A stretch of DNA of 64,000 nucleotides from Protaetiibacter intestinalis (GTDB lineage Bacteria; Actinomycetota; Actinomycetes; Actinomycetales; Microbacteriaceae): positions 1,364,001 through 1,428,000 of the forward strand of contig NZ_CP032630.1 of NCBI RefSeq assembly GCF_003627075.1, written 5' to 3'. The notes under the pieces were generated by a model. The model had not been told where the DNA came from. It saw only the letters and a list, made by a program, of their open reading frames with translations, and ran no database searches. Every line of letters starts with the position of its first letter. The first letter of the stretch is position 1. The position numbers and the translations under genes are program-made. This document shows, piece after piece, positions 1 to 10,550 of the stretch.

Positions 1-43
1 CGAGACCTGCCAGTAAGCGCGAACCGGACGAACGGATAGCGAC
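1..43. other. Window edge upstream of phnC
   Basis: Too short to assign. All three plus-strand frames close here or at base 47. The frame ending in TGA at 45-47 would overlap the phnC start as ATGA, the junction style used elsewhere in the window, so the tail of an upstream gene (a phosphonate-binding protein phnD would be usual) is possible. No promoter or convincing ribosome-binding site is visible before phnC. Confidence 0.3.
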
Positions 44-928
44 ATGACCGCCAGCGGCACCCCCGTCGTCGAGATCACCGAGCTCGGGAAGCACTATCCC
101 GGAGCGGAGGATCCCGCCCTCACGGGGGTGTCGCTGTCGGTCGCCCGCGGGGAGGTGGTGGTGCTGCTCGGGCTCTCGGGCTCCGGCAAGTCCACCCTCC
201 TGCGGCACATCGACGGCCTCGAGACGCCCACCACCGGCACCGTGCGCACGCTCGGCCAGGACGTGCCGAGCCTCCGCGGCCGCCCGTTGCGCGCCCTGCG
301 CGGCCGCATCGGCTTCATCTTCCAGCAGTTCGAGCTCGTGGGCCCGCTCACGGTGCTCGAGAACGTGCTGACCGGCTCGCTCGCGACGCTGCGCGGGCCG
401 CGCGTCGGCATCCGCAGCTACCCGCGCGCCCTGCGCCTCGCGGCCCTCGGTCACCTCGACCGCGTGGGGCTGCTGAACCGCGCCTACCAGCGCGCCGACA
501 CGCTCTCGGGAGGCCAGCAGCAGCGGGTCGCCATCGCCCGCGCCCTCATGCAGAACCCCGAGATCCTGCTCGCCGACGAGCCGGTCGCCTCGCTCGACCC
601 CGAGTCGAGCGGCCAGGTGATGTCGCTCATCCGCGAGATCGCCGCCGAGCAGGGGCTCACCGTGGTCTGCAGCCTGCACCAGGTCGACCTCGCGCTCGAC
701 TGGGGCGACCGGATCGTCGGCCTCCGCGCCGGCCAGGTCGTGCTCGACACCTCCACCGCCGGACTCGGTCGCGACCAGGTCATGGAGATCTACGGACGCG
801 TCGCCACCACCACGGGCGAGATCCAGGCGATCGAGCAGGAGCTCGCCGAGGTGCGGGATGCGCTGCTCACCGAGGAGCTGCAGCGCGCCGTCGACCGGGA
901 CCTCGACCGCGACGAGGACCTGCGGTGA
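44..928 (+). CDS. phnC: Phosphonate ABC transporter, ATP-binding protein PhnC
   Basis: Cytoplasmic ATPase that should energise phosphonate import with the fused permease that follows. The 294-residue protein has Walker A GLSGSGKST at 43-51, a Q-loop (FIFQQFELV), the signature LSGGQQQR and Walker B ILLADEP followed by SLDP, in normal PhnC order. It is about 30-40 residues longer than typical PhnC because of a charged C-terminal tail rich in Glu, Arg and Asp. The stop overlaps the GTG start of phnE, so the two are translationally coupled. The binding protein PhnD is not in view and probably lies to the left of the window. Confidence 0.93.
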   Translation: MTASGTPVVEITELGKHYPGAEDPALTGVSLSVARGEVVVLLGLSGSGKSTLLRHIDGLETPTTGTVRTLGQDVPSLRGRPLRALRGRIGFIFQQFELVGPLTVLENVLTGSLATLRGPRVGIRSYPRALRLAALGHLDRVGLLNRAYQRADTLSGGQQQRVAIARALMQNPEILLADEPVASLDPESSGQVMSLIREIAAEQGLTVVCSLHQVDLALDWGDRIVGLRAGQVVLDTSTAGLGRDQVMEIYGRVATTTGEIQAIEQELAEVRDALLTEELQRAVDRDLDRDEDLR

Positions 929-2718
929 CCGTGCTCGAGGGCGACCCCGCCCTCGCCGCGCGCATCCAGGCGGTGCGCCGCCCGGCGCCGAAACCGGCGA
1001 CCGTCGCCTCGATCGTGACGCTCGTGGCGCTCGCCGTGCTCGGGGTGTGGTCGCTCATCGGCATGGGGTTCTCGCTCCCCGCGATCGTCGACAGCCTCGG
1101 CAACATCCCGCAGTTCGTCGAGCGCACGGTGCCGTTCGCCTGGCCCGGCTGGCGCTGGGACCGCGCCTCCGAGGCGCTCGTCTGGGAGGGCTGGGCACCC
1201 GTCGGCGAGTTCTGGGGCGCCATCGCGATGACGCTCGGCATCGTCATCTCGGGAACCTTCCTCGCCTTCCTCGTCTCGATCCCCGTCGCCTACGGCGCCG
1301 CGCGCAACACGAGCCCGCACCCGACCGTCATGGTGGCCTGCCGCGCCATCGGCATCCTGTCGCGCTCGATCCCCGCGGTCGCCTTCGCGAGCATCTTCGT
1401 GTTCCTCTTCGCCCTCGGACCGCTGCCCGGCATCCTGGCGTTCTTCCTGCACTCGATCGGCATGATCTCGAAGATGATGGCCGACGCCATCGAGCAGATC
1501 GACGAGGGGCCCCGCGTCGCGATCCGTTCCACGGGCGGGTCGAAGGCGCAGCAGTTCTGGTCGGGCATCGTGCCGCAGGCGCTGCCCGCGTGGATCGCGG
1601 TGGGTCTGCACCGCGCCGACATCAACCTGCGCGAGACGGTCATCCTCGGCTACGTGGGCGTCGCCGGGCTCGGCCTCGAGCTCGCGAACTCCATCCACGC
1701 CCTCAACTACCGCCGGGCGTTCCCGATCGCGCTCACCATCATCGTGCTGTGCGTGATCTTCGAGGTCGTCTCCTCGATCGTGCGCTCGCGGCTGCTCGGC
1801 GTGCGCCCCACCGGCAAGGGGCCGGGGGATGCGCTCGTGCGGGGGCTCGCGCGCCGCTCGCCGCGGTTCGCGGCCGCGATCGAGAAGCCGGGCGTCGCCT
1901 CCGTCGACCGCACCGCCGCCATCCAGGCGGCCATGAACCGTCCGTGGACGGGCGAGCGGATCGCGTCGCGCGTCGCCGTGTGGCTCGCGGTCGTCGTGCT
2001 GGCCGGCAGCTTCGTGGCCGCGCAGGCCGACTGGAGCGACCTCTTCACCTTCTGGGGCAACCTGCCGATCCTGCTCGACAAGGAGAACCTCTGGCCGCCC
2101 ACCTTCGGCATCTACACGCCCGAGCAGGTGATCGGCGCGGTGCTCACGACCTTCCAGGTGGCGTTCGCCGCGACGCTGCTGGCCGCCGTGCTGTCGATGG
2201 TCGTCGGGTCGTTCGCGGCGCGCAACGTCGCCCCGAACCGCTACGTGCGCGGCGGCTTCCGCGGGCTGCTGCTCATCATCCGCGGCATCCCGGAGCTCAT
2301 CCTCGCGATCCTGTTCGTCATCGTCACGGGGCTCGGTGCCCAGGCGGGGACCCTCGCCCTCGCGATCGGCGGCGTGGGACTGCTCGGCAAGCTCATCGCC
2401 GACTCGCTCGAGGAGGTGCCGAACGGGCCCGAGCGCGCCGTCGCGGCGATCGGGGCGACCCGCTCGCAGGTGTACTTCGCCTCGACGGTGCCGATGAGCG
2501 TCCCCGCGTTCGTCGCCCACCTGCTCTACCTGCTCGAGCAGAACGTGCGCGCCGCGACCCTGCTCGGCATCGTCGGCGGTGGCGGCATCGGCCTGTACCT
2601 CTACGACTCGCTGCGGGTGTCGAAGTACGACCAGGCGGCGATGTTCATCATCCTCATCACGCTGCTCGTCATGGTGATCGAGGGCATCGCGATCCTCATC
2701 CGTCGGGCGCTCAAGTGA
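925..2718 (+). CDS. phnE: Phosphonate ABC transporter permease, fused PhnE-PhnE
   Basis: Membrane channel of the phosphonate importer. At 597 residues it is twice the length of a usual PhnE and contains two binding-protein-dependent permease domains in tandem. Each half has about six hydrophobic segments and its own ATPase-contact loop, near residue 199 (AIRSTGGSKAQQF) and near residue 506 (AVAAIGATRSQV). A single chain therefore probably replaces the PhnE1/PhnE2 dimer. The GTG start overlaps the phnC stop and the TGA overlaps the GTG of the next gene, so uptake and catabolic genes form one operon. Confidence 0.92.
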   Translation: MTVLEGDPALAARIQAVRRPAPKPATVASIVTLVALAVLGVWSLIGMGFSLPAIVDSLGNIPQFVERTVPFAWPGWRWDRASEALVWEGWAPVGEFWGAIAMTLGIVISGTFLAFLVSIPVAYGAARNTSPHPTVMVACRAIGILSRSIPAVAFASIFVFLFALGPLPGILAFFLHSIGMISKMMADAIEQIDEGPRVAIRSTGGSKAQQFWSGIVPQALPAWIAVGLHRADINLRETVILGYVGVAGLGLELANSIHALNYRRAFPIALTIIVLCVIFEVVSSIVRSRLLGVRPTGKGPGDALVRGLARRSPRFAAAIEKPGVASVDRTAAIQAAMNRPWTGERIASRVAVWLAVVVLAGSFVAAQADWSDLFTFWGNLPILLDKENLWPPTFGIYTPEQVIGAVLTTFQVAFAATLLAAVLSMVVGSFAARNVAPNRYVRGGFRGLLLIIRGIPELILAILFVIVTGLGAQAGTLALAIGGVGLLGKLIADSLEEVPNGPERAVAAIGATRSQVYFASTVPMSVPAFVAHLLYLLEQNVRAATLLGIVGGGGIGLYLYDSLRVSKYDQAAMFIILITLLVMVIEGIAILIRRALK

Positions 2719-3794
2719 GCGACGACCGCTACGACCTCGCCGTCGTCGGCGCGGGCATCGTCGGGCTCGGTCACGCCCGTGCGGCGCTCGAACGGGGGCT
2801 GCGGGTCGTCGTCGTCGAGCGCGCGGATGCGATCGTCGGGGCGAGCGTGCGCAACTTCGGGCACATCGGCACCGGGATGCACACGGGGCCGGCGCGGGAG
2901 TACGCCGAGCGCTCGCGCGCGATCTGGCTCGGCCTCGCCGCGCGCACCGGGATCTGGCTGCGCGAGACCGGTGCGCTCATGGTGGCGCGCGCCGACGACG
3001 AGCTCGCGGTGCTCGAGGAGGCGGGGCTCGGGCGGCTGCTCACGCGCGCCCAGGTGGAGGAGCTCGCACCCGTCGTCGGCGCGGTCGGCGGGATGCTGCG
3101 CGCCGACGACCTGCAGGCCGACCCGCGCGAGGCGGCGCCTGCGCTCGCCCGGCACCTCGCCGAGCGCGGCGTCACGTTCCGCTGGCGCACCTCGGCGCTC
3201 GGCGCCTCCGCCGGCATCCTGCACACGAGCCGTGGCGACCTCCGCGCCGAGAGCGTGGTGTTCTGCGTCAACCACGACGTCGACCAGCTGTTCCCCGAGC
3301 TCGCGGAGGAGCACGGCGTCGAACGCTGCGGGCTCGACATGCTGCTCGCCGACGGTGTGGGCCTCGGCATCCCGGTGCTCACCGGATCCACGATGCTGCG
3401 CTACCGCGCCTTCGCCGGCACCGCGGCCGCGGCGGCGGTGCGCGAGCGCTACGCGCGCGAGCAGCCCGAGATCTTCGCCCACGACGTCAACCAGATGTAC
3501 ACCGAGCGGCCGGACGGCACCCTCGTCGTCGGCGACACCCACTCTCGCGGGGTGAGCGTGCCGCCGTTCCAGGACGAGCAGGCGTTCGCGCTGCTCGCGC
3601 GCCTCGGCGCCGAGCTCTTCGGGCGCGAGCTGCGCATCCGCCAGCGCTGGCAGGGCGTCTACGCGACCGCGCCCGAGGACTTCCTGATCGCGGCCCCCGC
3701 CGACGGCGTGCGCGTCGTGTCGGTCACCACCGGCATCGGGATGACGACGGGGCTCGGGCTCGCCGAGACCGTCGTCGCGGAACTGTTCGACTGA
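2715..3794 (+). CDS. FAD-dependent oxidoreductase of phosphonate-associated type
   Basis: Flavoprotein of the DAO superfamily, 359 residues. The N-terminus carries the FAD-binding fingerprint VVGAGIVGLGHA near residues 9-20, and the C-terminus has the second FAD contact (VTTGIGMTTGLGLAE). It resembles the family (TIGR03364 as I recall) that recurs beside PhnX-like hydrolases and phosphonate transporters and is thought to deaminate an aminophosphonate oxidatively. The likely product is a phosphonoaldehyde for the hydrolase downstream. The GTG start at 2715 overlaps the phnE stop; the open frame extends far upstream but that part is only an overlap of phnE. The substrate is inferred from context. 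Confidence 0.82.
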   Translation: MSDDRYDLAVVGAGIVGLGHARAALERGLRVVVVERADAIVGASVRNFGHIGTGMHTGPAREYAERSRAIWLGLAARTGIWLRETGALMVARADDELAVLEEAGLGRLLTRAQVEELAPVVGAVGGMLRADDLQADPREAAPALARHLAERGVTFRWRTSALGASAGILHTSRGDLRAESVVFCVNHDVDQLFPELAEEHGVERCGLDMLLADGVGLGIPVLTGSTMLRYRAFAGTAAAAAVRERYAREQPEIFAHDVNQMYTERPDGTLVVGDTHSRGVSVPPFQDEQAFALLARLGAELFGRELRIRQRWQGVYATAPEDFLIAAPADGVRVVSVTTGIGMTTGLGLAETVVAELFD

Positions 3795-3816
3795 CCTCGA
3801 CCGAGGAGAGGAAACC

Positions 3817-4500
3817 ATGACCACCACCGCAGAGACCACCCCGCGCTACGAGCTCGTCGTGCTCGACCTCGCCGGCACCACCGTCGTCGACGACGGACTC
3901 GTCGAGGGGGCCTTCGCCCGCGCCTGGGACCGCGTGAAGCGCACCGACGAGGGTCGCGCCGCCGCCCTCGCCCACGTGCGCGCCACGATGGGCCAGTCGA
4001 AGATCGAGGTGTTCCGGGCGATCGCCGACGAGGAGACCGCGCAGGAGCTCAACCGCGCGTTCGAGCGCGCCATCGGCGAGCTCATCGACGGCGGCCACTG
4101 CGCGGCGATCCCGGGGGCGGAGGACACCATCCGCGCCCTCCGTGACGCGGGCCACAAGCTCGCGTTCACGACCGGCTTCGCCTCCACCACCGCACGCGCC
4201 GTGGTGGAGGCGGTCGGCTGGGACGGGCTCGCCGACGTCGTGCTGACGCCCGCCGACGCCGGTCGCGGGCGTCCGGCACCCGACCTGCCGCTGACCGCGC
4301 TCATCCGCACCGGTGCCGGCTCGGTCGCGTCGATGGTCGTCGTCGGCGACACCCCCGCGGATGCCGCGAGCGGCCGCGCCGCGGGCGCCGGTCTCGTCGT
4401 CGGCGTGCTGACGGGCGGCGAGACGGAGGAGTCGCTGCGGGCCGCGGGCGCCGACCTCGTGCTCGCGAGCGTCGCCGAGCTGCCGGAGCACCTGAGGTGA
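3817..4500 (+). CDS. PhnX-like HAD hydrolase (phosphonatase-like)
   Basis: HAD-superfamily hydrolase of 227 residues, related to phosphonoacetaldehyde hydrolase, which cleaves the C-P bond of phosphonoacetaldehyde. Visible motifs are the nucleophile segment LDLAGTT with Asp17 and Ala19, and a C-terminal VVVGDTPAD acidic motif. The segment MGQSKI puts Lys62 where I align the Schiff-base lysine of true PhnX (MxxLKI). A GGAGAGG ribosome-binding site precedes the ATG. It follows the FAD enzyme after a 22-bp gap, and its stop overlaps the next start. It may act on a hydroxylated or N-substituted analogue rather than phosphonoacetaldehyde itself. Confidence 0.82.
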   Translation: MTTTAETTPRYELVVLDLAGTTVVDDGLVEGAFARAWDRVKRTDEGRAAALAHVRATMGQSKIEVFRAIADEETAQELNRAFERAIGELIDGGHCAAIPGAEDTIRALRDAGHKLAFTTGFASTTARAVVEAVGWDGLADVVLTPADAGRGRPAPDLPLTALIRTGAGSVASMVVVGDTPADAASGRAAGAGLVVGVLTGGETEESLRAAGADLVLASVAELPEHLR

Positions 4501-5651
4501 AGCTCGCCGAGCGCACCCGGCGCACCGTCCGCGTGCAGGGGACGATGGAGGCGCTCGTGTTCCGCGGCGAGGGCGTGCGCTTCGAGCGGGTCGCGGTGCC
4601 GCAGGTCGACCTCGGGCCGGGCGAGGCGCTCGCCGCGGTCGAGCTTGCGACGATCTGCGGCTCGGACGTGCACACCGTGCTCGGGCACCGCTCCGCGCCC
4701 GCACCCCTCGTGCTCGGCCACGAGCAGGTCGGTCGCATCGTCGCGCTCGGGCCGGGACGGGCCCCGCGCACCGTCGACGGGGCCGAGCTCAAGGTCGGCG
4801 ACCGGGTCGTCTGGGGCGTCGCCGTCGACTGCGGGCGCTGCCGCTACTGCACGGCGGGACTGCCGCAGAAGTGCGCGTCGCTCGTCAAGTACGGTCACGA
4901 GCGCATCCGCCGGGGCTGGGAGCTGTCCGGGGGCTTCGCGAGCCACGTGCACCTGCGGGCCCGCACGCCCGTCGTGGTGGTTGCCGAGGAGGTGCCCGCC
5001 GCGGTGCTCGCGCCGGCCGGCTGCGCGACGGCGACCGTGATGGCGGCGCTCGCGGCGGCATCCGCGATCCGTCCGCTCGAGGGGGCGGTCGTCGCGGTGT
5101 CGGGATGCGGGATGCTGGGGCTCACGGCCGTCGCGGCCGCGCGGGCGCGGGGCGCCACGGTGGTCGCCTCCGACCCCGACCCGCGCCGCCGCGCGCTCGC
5201 GCTCGGGTTCGGGGCGTCGGCGGTCGGCGACGGCGGCCGCGAGGGGATCGCGTCGGCGCTCGCCGCGGCCCGCGCCCGGAACGGCTACACGGTCGCGCTC
5301 GAGGTGTCGGGGGCGCCCGCCGCCGTGCAGTCGCTGCCCGCGGCCTCCGACATCGGCGCCGTGCTCGTGCTCGTCGGCAGCGTGTTCCCCGCGGGCACGG
5401 TCGCGGTCGACCCCGAGCTGGTCGTGCGGCGGATGCTGACGGTGCGCGGGGTGCACAACTACGCGCCGCAGCACCTCCTGGAGGCGGCGTGGTTCCTCGA
5501 GCAGCAGGCCGACCACGCCGCGTTCGGCGCGCTCGTCGGCGCCACCCACTCGCTCGACGCCTTCGACGAGGCGCTCGACGAGGCGCGCACCGGCGGCGCG
5601 GCGCGGGTCGGGCTCGACCCCGGCCCGCGTGCCGTCACCCTCGTCGGGTAG
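4497..5651 (+). CDS. Zinc-dependent alcohol dehydrogenase, phosphonate-associated
   Basis: Medium-chain dehydrogenase, 384 residues if the GTG at 4497 is used (it overlaps the upstream TGA); an internal ATG at 4545 starts closer to the conserved domain (EALVFRGEG) and is a possible alternative. The catalytic zinc site is visible as CGSD and GHEQ, and the structural zinc lobe as CGRCRYC plus a Cys shortly after. The Rossmann motif VSGCGMLGL lies mid-protein. It resembles the dehydrogenase family found with proposed phosphonate-degradation genes (TIGR03366 as I recall). A role in handling the alcohol or aldehyde released after C-P cleavage fits its place as last gene of the operon. Confidence 0.82.
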   Translation: MKLAERTRRTVRVQGTMEALVFRGEGVRFERVAVPQVDLGPGEALAAVELATICGSDVHTVLGHRSAPAPLVLGHEQVGRIVALGPGRAPRTVDGAELKVGDRVVWGVAVDCGRCRYCTAGLPQKCASLVKYGHERIRRGWELSGGFASHVHLRARTPVVVVAEEVPAAVLAPAGCATATVMAALAAASAIRPLEGAVVAVSGCGMLGLTAVAAARARGATVVASDPDPRRRALALGFGASAVGDGGREGIASALAAARARNGYTVALEVSGAPAAVQSLPAASDIGAVLVLVGSVFPAGTVAVDPELVVRRMLTVRGVHNYAPQHLLEAAWFLEQQADHAAFGALVGATHSLDAFDEALDEARTGGAARVGLDPGPRAVTLVG

Positions 5652-5657
5652 CAGCGG

Positions 5658-7637
<1,980 letters not shown>

Positions 7638-7644
7638 CCGATCG

Positions 7645-7650
7645 ACGGTA
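7645..7650 (-). promoter_or_regulatory. -10 box TACCGT of acsA (leaderless)
   Basis: Read on the minus strand, TACCGT ends 7 nt before the GTG at 7637. No ribosome-binding site lies between them, so transcription should start at or next to the start codon. Confidence 0.5.
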
Positions 7651-7692
7651 CCGAGGCGGGTCGGCGGCGCCGAATCCGGATGTCACACGGCG

Positions 7693-8688
7693 TCAGGAAA
7701 GCACCGGGATGACCTTCTCCTCGAAGAGGGCGACCGAGCTGCGGTCGTAGGCCGAGTCGGGGAAGTAGTGGATGCTGTAGCCGAGACCCAGCGCCTCGCG
7801 CTCCCGCAGGGCGTCCACGATCTCGTCGGGGGTGCCCGCGAGCGCCTCGTTCGAGCCCAGGCGGTACGGAGCCACCACTTCGGCCGCCTTCCGATCGCCG
7901 ATCGACTCCGACAGACGCGCCTCGTAGGAGTCGACCTTGCGGTGCACCTCGGCGGTCGTCTCGGCGATGATCGTGCTGAAGTTCGACGAGCGCGTGATGT
8001 CCGCGAAGTCGCGCCCGAGCTTCTCGCAGTGCCCGCGCAGGATCTCGCTCTTGCGGGCGAAGGTCTCGGCGCCGCCGTTGAAGTTCGTGTAGCTCGCGTA
8101 CTTCGCCGCGATCTTGAGCGTCACCTGCTCGCCGCCGCCCGCGACCCAGAACGGGATCCCGCCCTCCTGCAGCGGACGCGGTTCGACGATCGCGCCGTCC
8201 ACCTGCCAGAACTCGCCGTCGAGCGTCGCCTTCCCCGTCGTCCACGCCTGGTGCATGATCTCGACGCCCTCGCGCAGCGCCCGCAGCCGGGCCGGCGCAT
8301 CCGGGAACCCGTAGCCGTAGGCGCGCCACTCGTGCTCGTACCAGCCGGCCCCGATGCCCATCTCGACGCGCCCGCCTGAGATGAGGTCGACGGTCGCGGC
8401 GACCTTCGCGAGGTAGGCGGGGTTGCGGTAGTGCACGCACGTGCACATCTGGCCGAGGCGGATGCGCGAGGTCGACGCCGCGAACGCCGCCATGAGCGTC
8501 CACGCCTCGTGGGTGGCCTCCTCGCTCGGCACCGGGGTGGTGTGGAAGTGGTCGTAGACCCACAGCGACTCCCACGGCCCGGCCTCCGCGGCCTGCGCGA
8601 GGTCGTGCATGACGCCCCACTGCCGCGCCGGGTCGATCCCGACGAGGTCGAAACGCCAGCCCTGGGGGATGAAGATGCCGAACTTCAT
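7693..8688 (-). CDS. LLM-class (luciferase-like) F420-dependent oxidoreductase
   Basis: TIM-barrel flavin/F420 oxidoreductase of 331 residues. The N-terminal strand MKFGIFIPQGW and the segments WESLWVYDHF and EMGIGAGWYEHEW are typical of the luciferase-like monooxygenase superfamily. F420 rather than FMN is the usual cofactor for such actinobacterial proteins, but that is inferred. The start is set at the ATG at 8688, preceded by GGAGAGAG; the frame stays open upstream only through an inverted-repeat element and the neighbouring gene. The physiological substrate is unknown. Confidence 0.8.
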   Translation of the reverse strand: MKFGIFIPQGWRFDLVGIDPARQWGVMHDLAQAAEAGPWESLWVYDHFHTTPVPSEEATHEAWTLMAAFAASTSRIRLGQMCTCVHYRNPAYLAKVAATVDLISGGRVEMGIGAGWYEHEWRAYGYGFPDAPARLRALREGVEIMHQAWTTGKATLDGEFWQVDGAIVEPRPLQEGGIPFWVAGGGEQVTLKIAAKYASYTNFNGGAETFARKSEILRGHCEKLGRDFADITRSSNFSTIIAETTAEVHRKVDSYEARLSESIGDRKAAEVVAPYRLGSNEALAGTPDEIVDALREREALGLGYSIHYFPDSAYDRSSVALFEEKVIPVLS

Positions 8689-8703
8689 GATCTCTCTCTC
8701 CGT

Positions 8704-8761
8704 GAAAGTACGTACTTTTGGGCCCGAATCGCCCGATCTCGCCCCAAAAGTACGTACTTTC
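8704..8761. repeat. Inverted repeat family A (AAAGTACGTACTTT arms)
   Basis: Two 19-bp arms (8704-8722 and 8743-8761), each containing the self-palindromic core AAAGTACGTACTTT, separated by 20 nt. It fills the gap between an acyl-CoA ligase gene and the LLM gene, both on the minus strand, so it could terminate the ligase transcript, although no T-tract follows. A second copy lies at 25491-25558. Confidence 0.85.
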
Positions 8762-8777
8762 GCGGACGAGGCCGGCG

Positions 8778-10478
8778 TCAGCCGGCCGGCTTCTCGAGCT
8801 CGATCAGCTGGTCGCGCACCTTGCGGCGCAGCACCTTGCCGATCATCGACTTGGGCAGCTCGTCGACGAGGTGCACCCGGCGGGGCACCTTGTAGGCGGC
8901 GAGCTGCTGCTTCGCCCACGCGCGCAGCGCATCCGTGTCGACGGTCGCGCCCGGCTCGGGCACGATCGCGGCGACCACGTGCTCGCCGTCGCGCGCGTCC
9001 GGGATGCCGACGATCGCGACATCCGCGACCCCGTCATAGCCGCGCAGCATGTCCTCCACCTCCGACGGCGAGACGTTGAAGCCACCCGTGATGACGAGCT
9101 CCTTGATGCGGTCGGTGATGGTCACGAAGCCGTCGTCGTCGACGGTCACGATGTCGCCCGTGCGGAACCAGCCGTCGGTGAACACCTCGGCCGTCGCCTC
9201 CGGCTTGTTCCAGTAGCCCGAGAACACCTGCGGCCCCTTCACGACGAGCTCGCCGGGCGCGCCCGGCTCGACGTCGACGGTCGGCTCGTCGGGGTCGACC
9301 ACCCTCACCTCGGTGCCGGGCAGCGGCAGGCCGACGGTGCCCGCGCGGCGGTTCGGCGCGACCGGGTTCGCCATGAGCACGGGGGAGCACTCCGAGAGCC
9401 CGTAGCCCTCGACGAGGTAGCCGCCCGTGAGCGCCTCCCACGGCTCGACGACCGCCTTCGACAGCGGCATGGCGCCCGAGATGGCGATCTCGATGCCCTC
9501 GAGCGACACGCCCTTCTCCTCCGCCGCCTTGCGCAGCCGGTCGTAGAGCGGCGGCACGGCCGGCAGGAAGGTGGGCGGGCGCTTCTTGAACACCGGCAGC
9601 ACGAGGTCGGGGTCGGGCTTCGGGAACAGCACGAGCCGGGCGCCCATGCTCATCGCGAAGGTGAGGCACAGGGTGAGCCCGTAGGCGTGGAAGAGCGGCA
9701 GCACCGCGTGCACGGATGCCGCCCCCCGCGGAATCGACGGCACCCACGCGCGGGCCTGCGCCGCATTCGCGACGAGGTTGCGGTGGCTGAGGGTGGCGCC
9801 CTTCGGGTTGCCGGTCGTGCCGGAGGTGTACTGGATGAGGGCCACGTCCTCCGCGGACGGCCCGGGCACGGATGCCGGGATCGCCGGCCCGGTCAGCAGC
9901 TGCTCCCAGGTGGTCGTGCCCCGCACCTCCGCGGTCAGCTCGGCCCGGCTGGTGCGCGCCTTCTCGATCGGCAGGCGCAGCAGCATCCGCATGTGCCAGG
10001 GGAACTCGTGCGTCATGTCGACCGAGACGATCTGGTCGAGGGCGAGGTCGCTCGGGAAGTCCTGCAGGGTGGGCACCGTCTTGTCCCACGCGATCGCGAC
10101 GCGCGCGCGGTGGTCCTCGAACTGGTGGCGCAGCTCGCGCGGCGTGTAGAGCGGGTTGTGCTCGACGACGATGCCGCCGAGGCGCAGCACCGCGTAGAAC
10201 GCCACGACGTGCTGCGGGCAGTTCGGCAGGATGAGCGCCACCCGGTCGCCCGCCTTCACGCCGAGGCGTCGCAGCCCCTCGGCGGCGTGCTCGATCTGCG
10301 AGCCGAGGGCCGCGTAGCTGGTCTCGCGGCCGAAGAACTCGAGCGCCGTGTGGCTCGGGTACTCGGCGACGGATGCGCCGATGAGGTCGGTGAGCGAGCC
10401 GGGCGGCGCCTCGAACTCGCGGGGCACGCCGTCGGCGTAGGAGTCGAGCCAGGGCATCTCTGCAGGCGACCTCGTCAC
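8778..10478 (-). CDS. Long-chain fatty-acid-CoA ligase
   Basis: AMP-forming acyl-CoA synthetase of 566 residues, the usual FadD length. Motifs are the P-loop YTSGTTGNPKGATLSH, the VEGYGLSECSP block, TDGWFRTGD, the ITGGFNVSPSEVE hinge and the C-terminal MIGKVLRR lysine motif. It activates medium- or long-chain fatty acids for beta-oxidation or lipid synthesis. No signal peptide or transmembrane helix is evident. The GTG start follows the -10 box TAGGCT by 6 nt without a ribosome-binding site, so it is probably leaderless. Confidence 0.9.
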   Translation of the reverse strand: MTRSPAEMPWLDSYADGVPREFEAPPGSLTDLIGASVAEYPSHTALEFFGRETSYAALGSQIEHAAEGLRRLGVKAGDRVALILPNCPQHVVAFYAVLRLGGIVVEHNPLYTPRELRHQFEDHRARVAIAWDKTVPTLQDFPSDLALDQIVSVDMTHEFPWHMRMLLRLPIEKARTSRAELTAEVRGTTTWEQLLTGPAIPASVPGPSAEDVALIQYTSGTTGNPKGATLSHRNLVANAAQARAWVPSIPRGAASVHAVLPLFHAYGLTLCLTFAMSMGARLVLFPKPDPDLVLPVFKKRPPTFLPAVPPLYDRLRKAAEEKGVSLEGIEIAISGAMPLSKAVVEPWEALTGGYLVEGYGLSECSPVLMANPVAPNRRAGTVGLPLPGTEVRVVDPDEPTVDVEPGAPGELVVKGPQVFSGYWNKPEATAEVFTDGWFRTGDIVTVDDDGFVTITDRIKELVITGGFNVSPSEVEDMLRGYDGVADVAIVGIPDARDGEHVVAAIVPEPGATVDTDALRAWAKQQLAAYKVPRRVHLVDELPKSMIGKVLRRKVRDQLIELEKPAG

Positions 10479-10484
10479 CCCTCG

Positions 10485-10490
10485 AGCCTA
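10485..10490 (-). promoter_or_regulatory. -10 box TAGGCT of the fatty-acyl-CoA ligase (leaderless)
   Basis: On the minus strand TAGGCT ends 6 nt before the GTG at 10478, with no Shine-Dalgarno between. Confidence 0.55.
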
Positions 10491-10550
10491 CGCCCGCGGG
10501 CGCGGGCCTCGTCTCGGGTCGTGCGCGTCGTCGTCTCGGGTCGCCGCGCT

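Noticed and set aside
790..2520. Long minus-strand frame opposite phnC/phnE (576 codons) and similar long frames opposite most genes
   Set aside because: High-GC genes leave long open antisense frames; translations are Arg/His/Asp-rich, have no family motifs, and overlap well-supported genes.
8689..8919. Upstream in-frame start for the LLM oxidoreductase
   Set aside because: The extension runs through an inverted repeat and the end of the acyl-CoA ligase gene; the ATG at 8688 has a ribosome-binding site and the family N-terminus.
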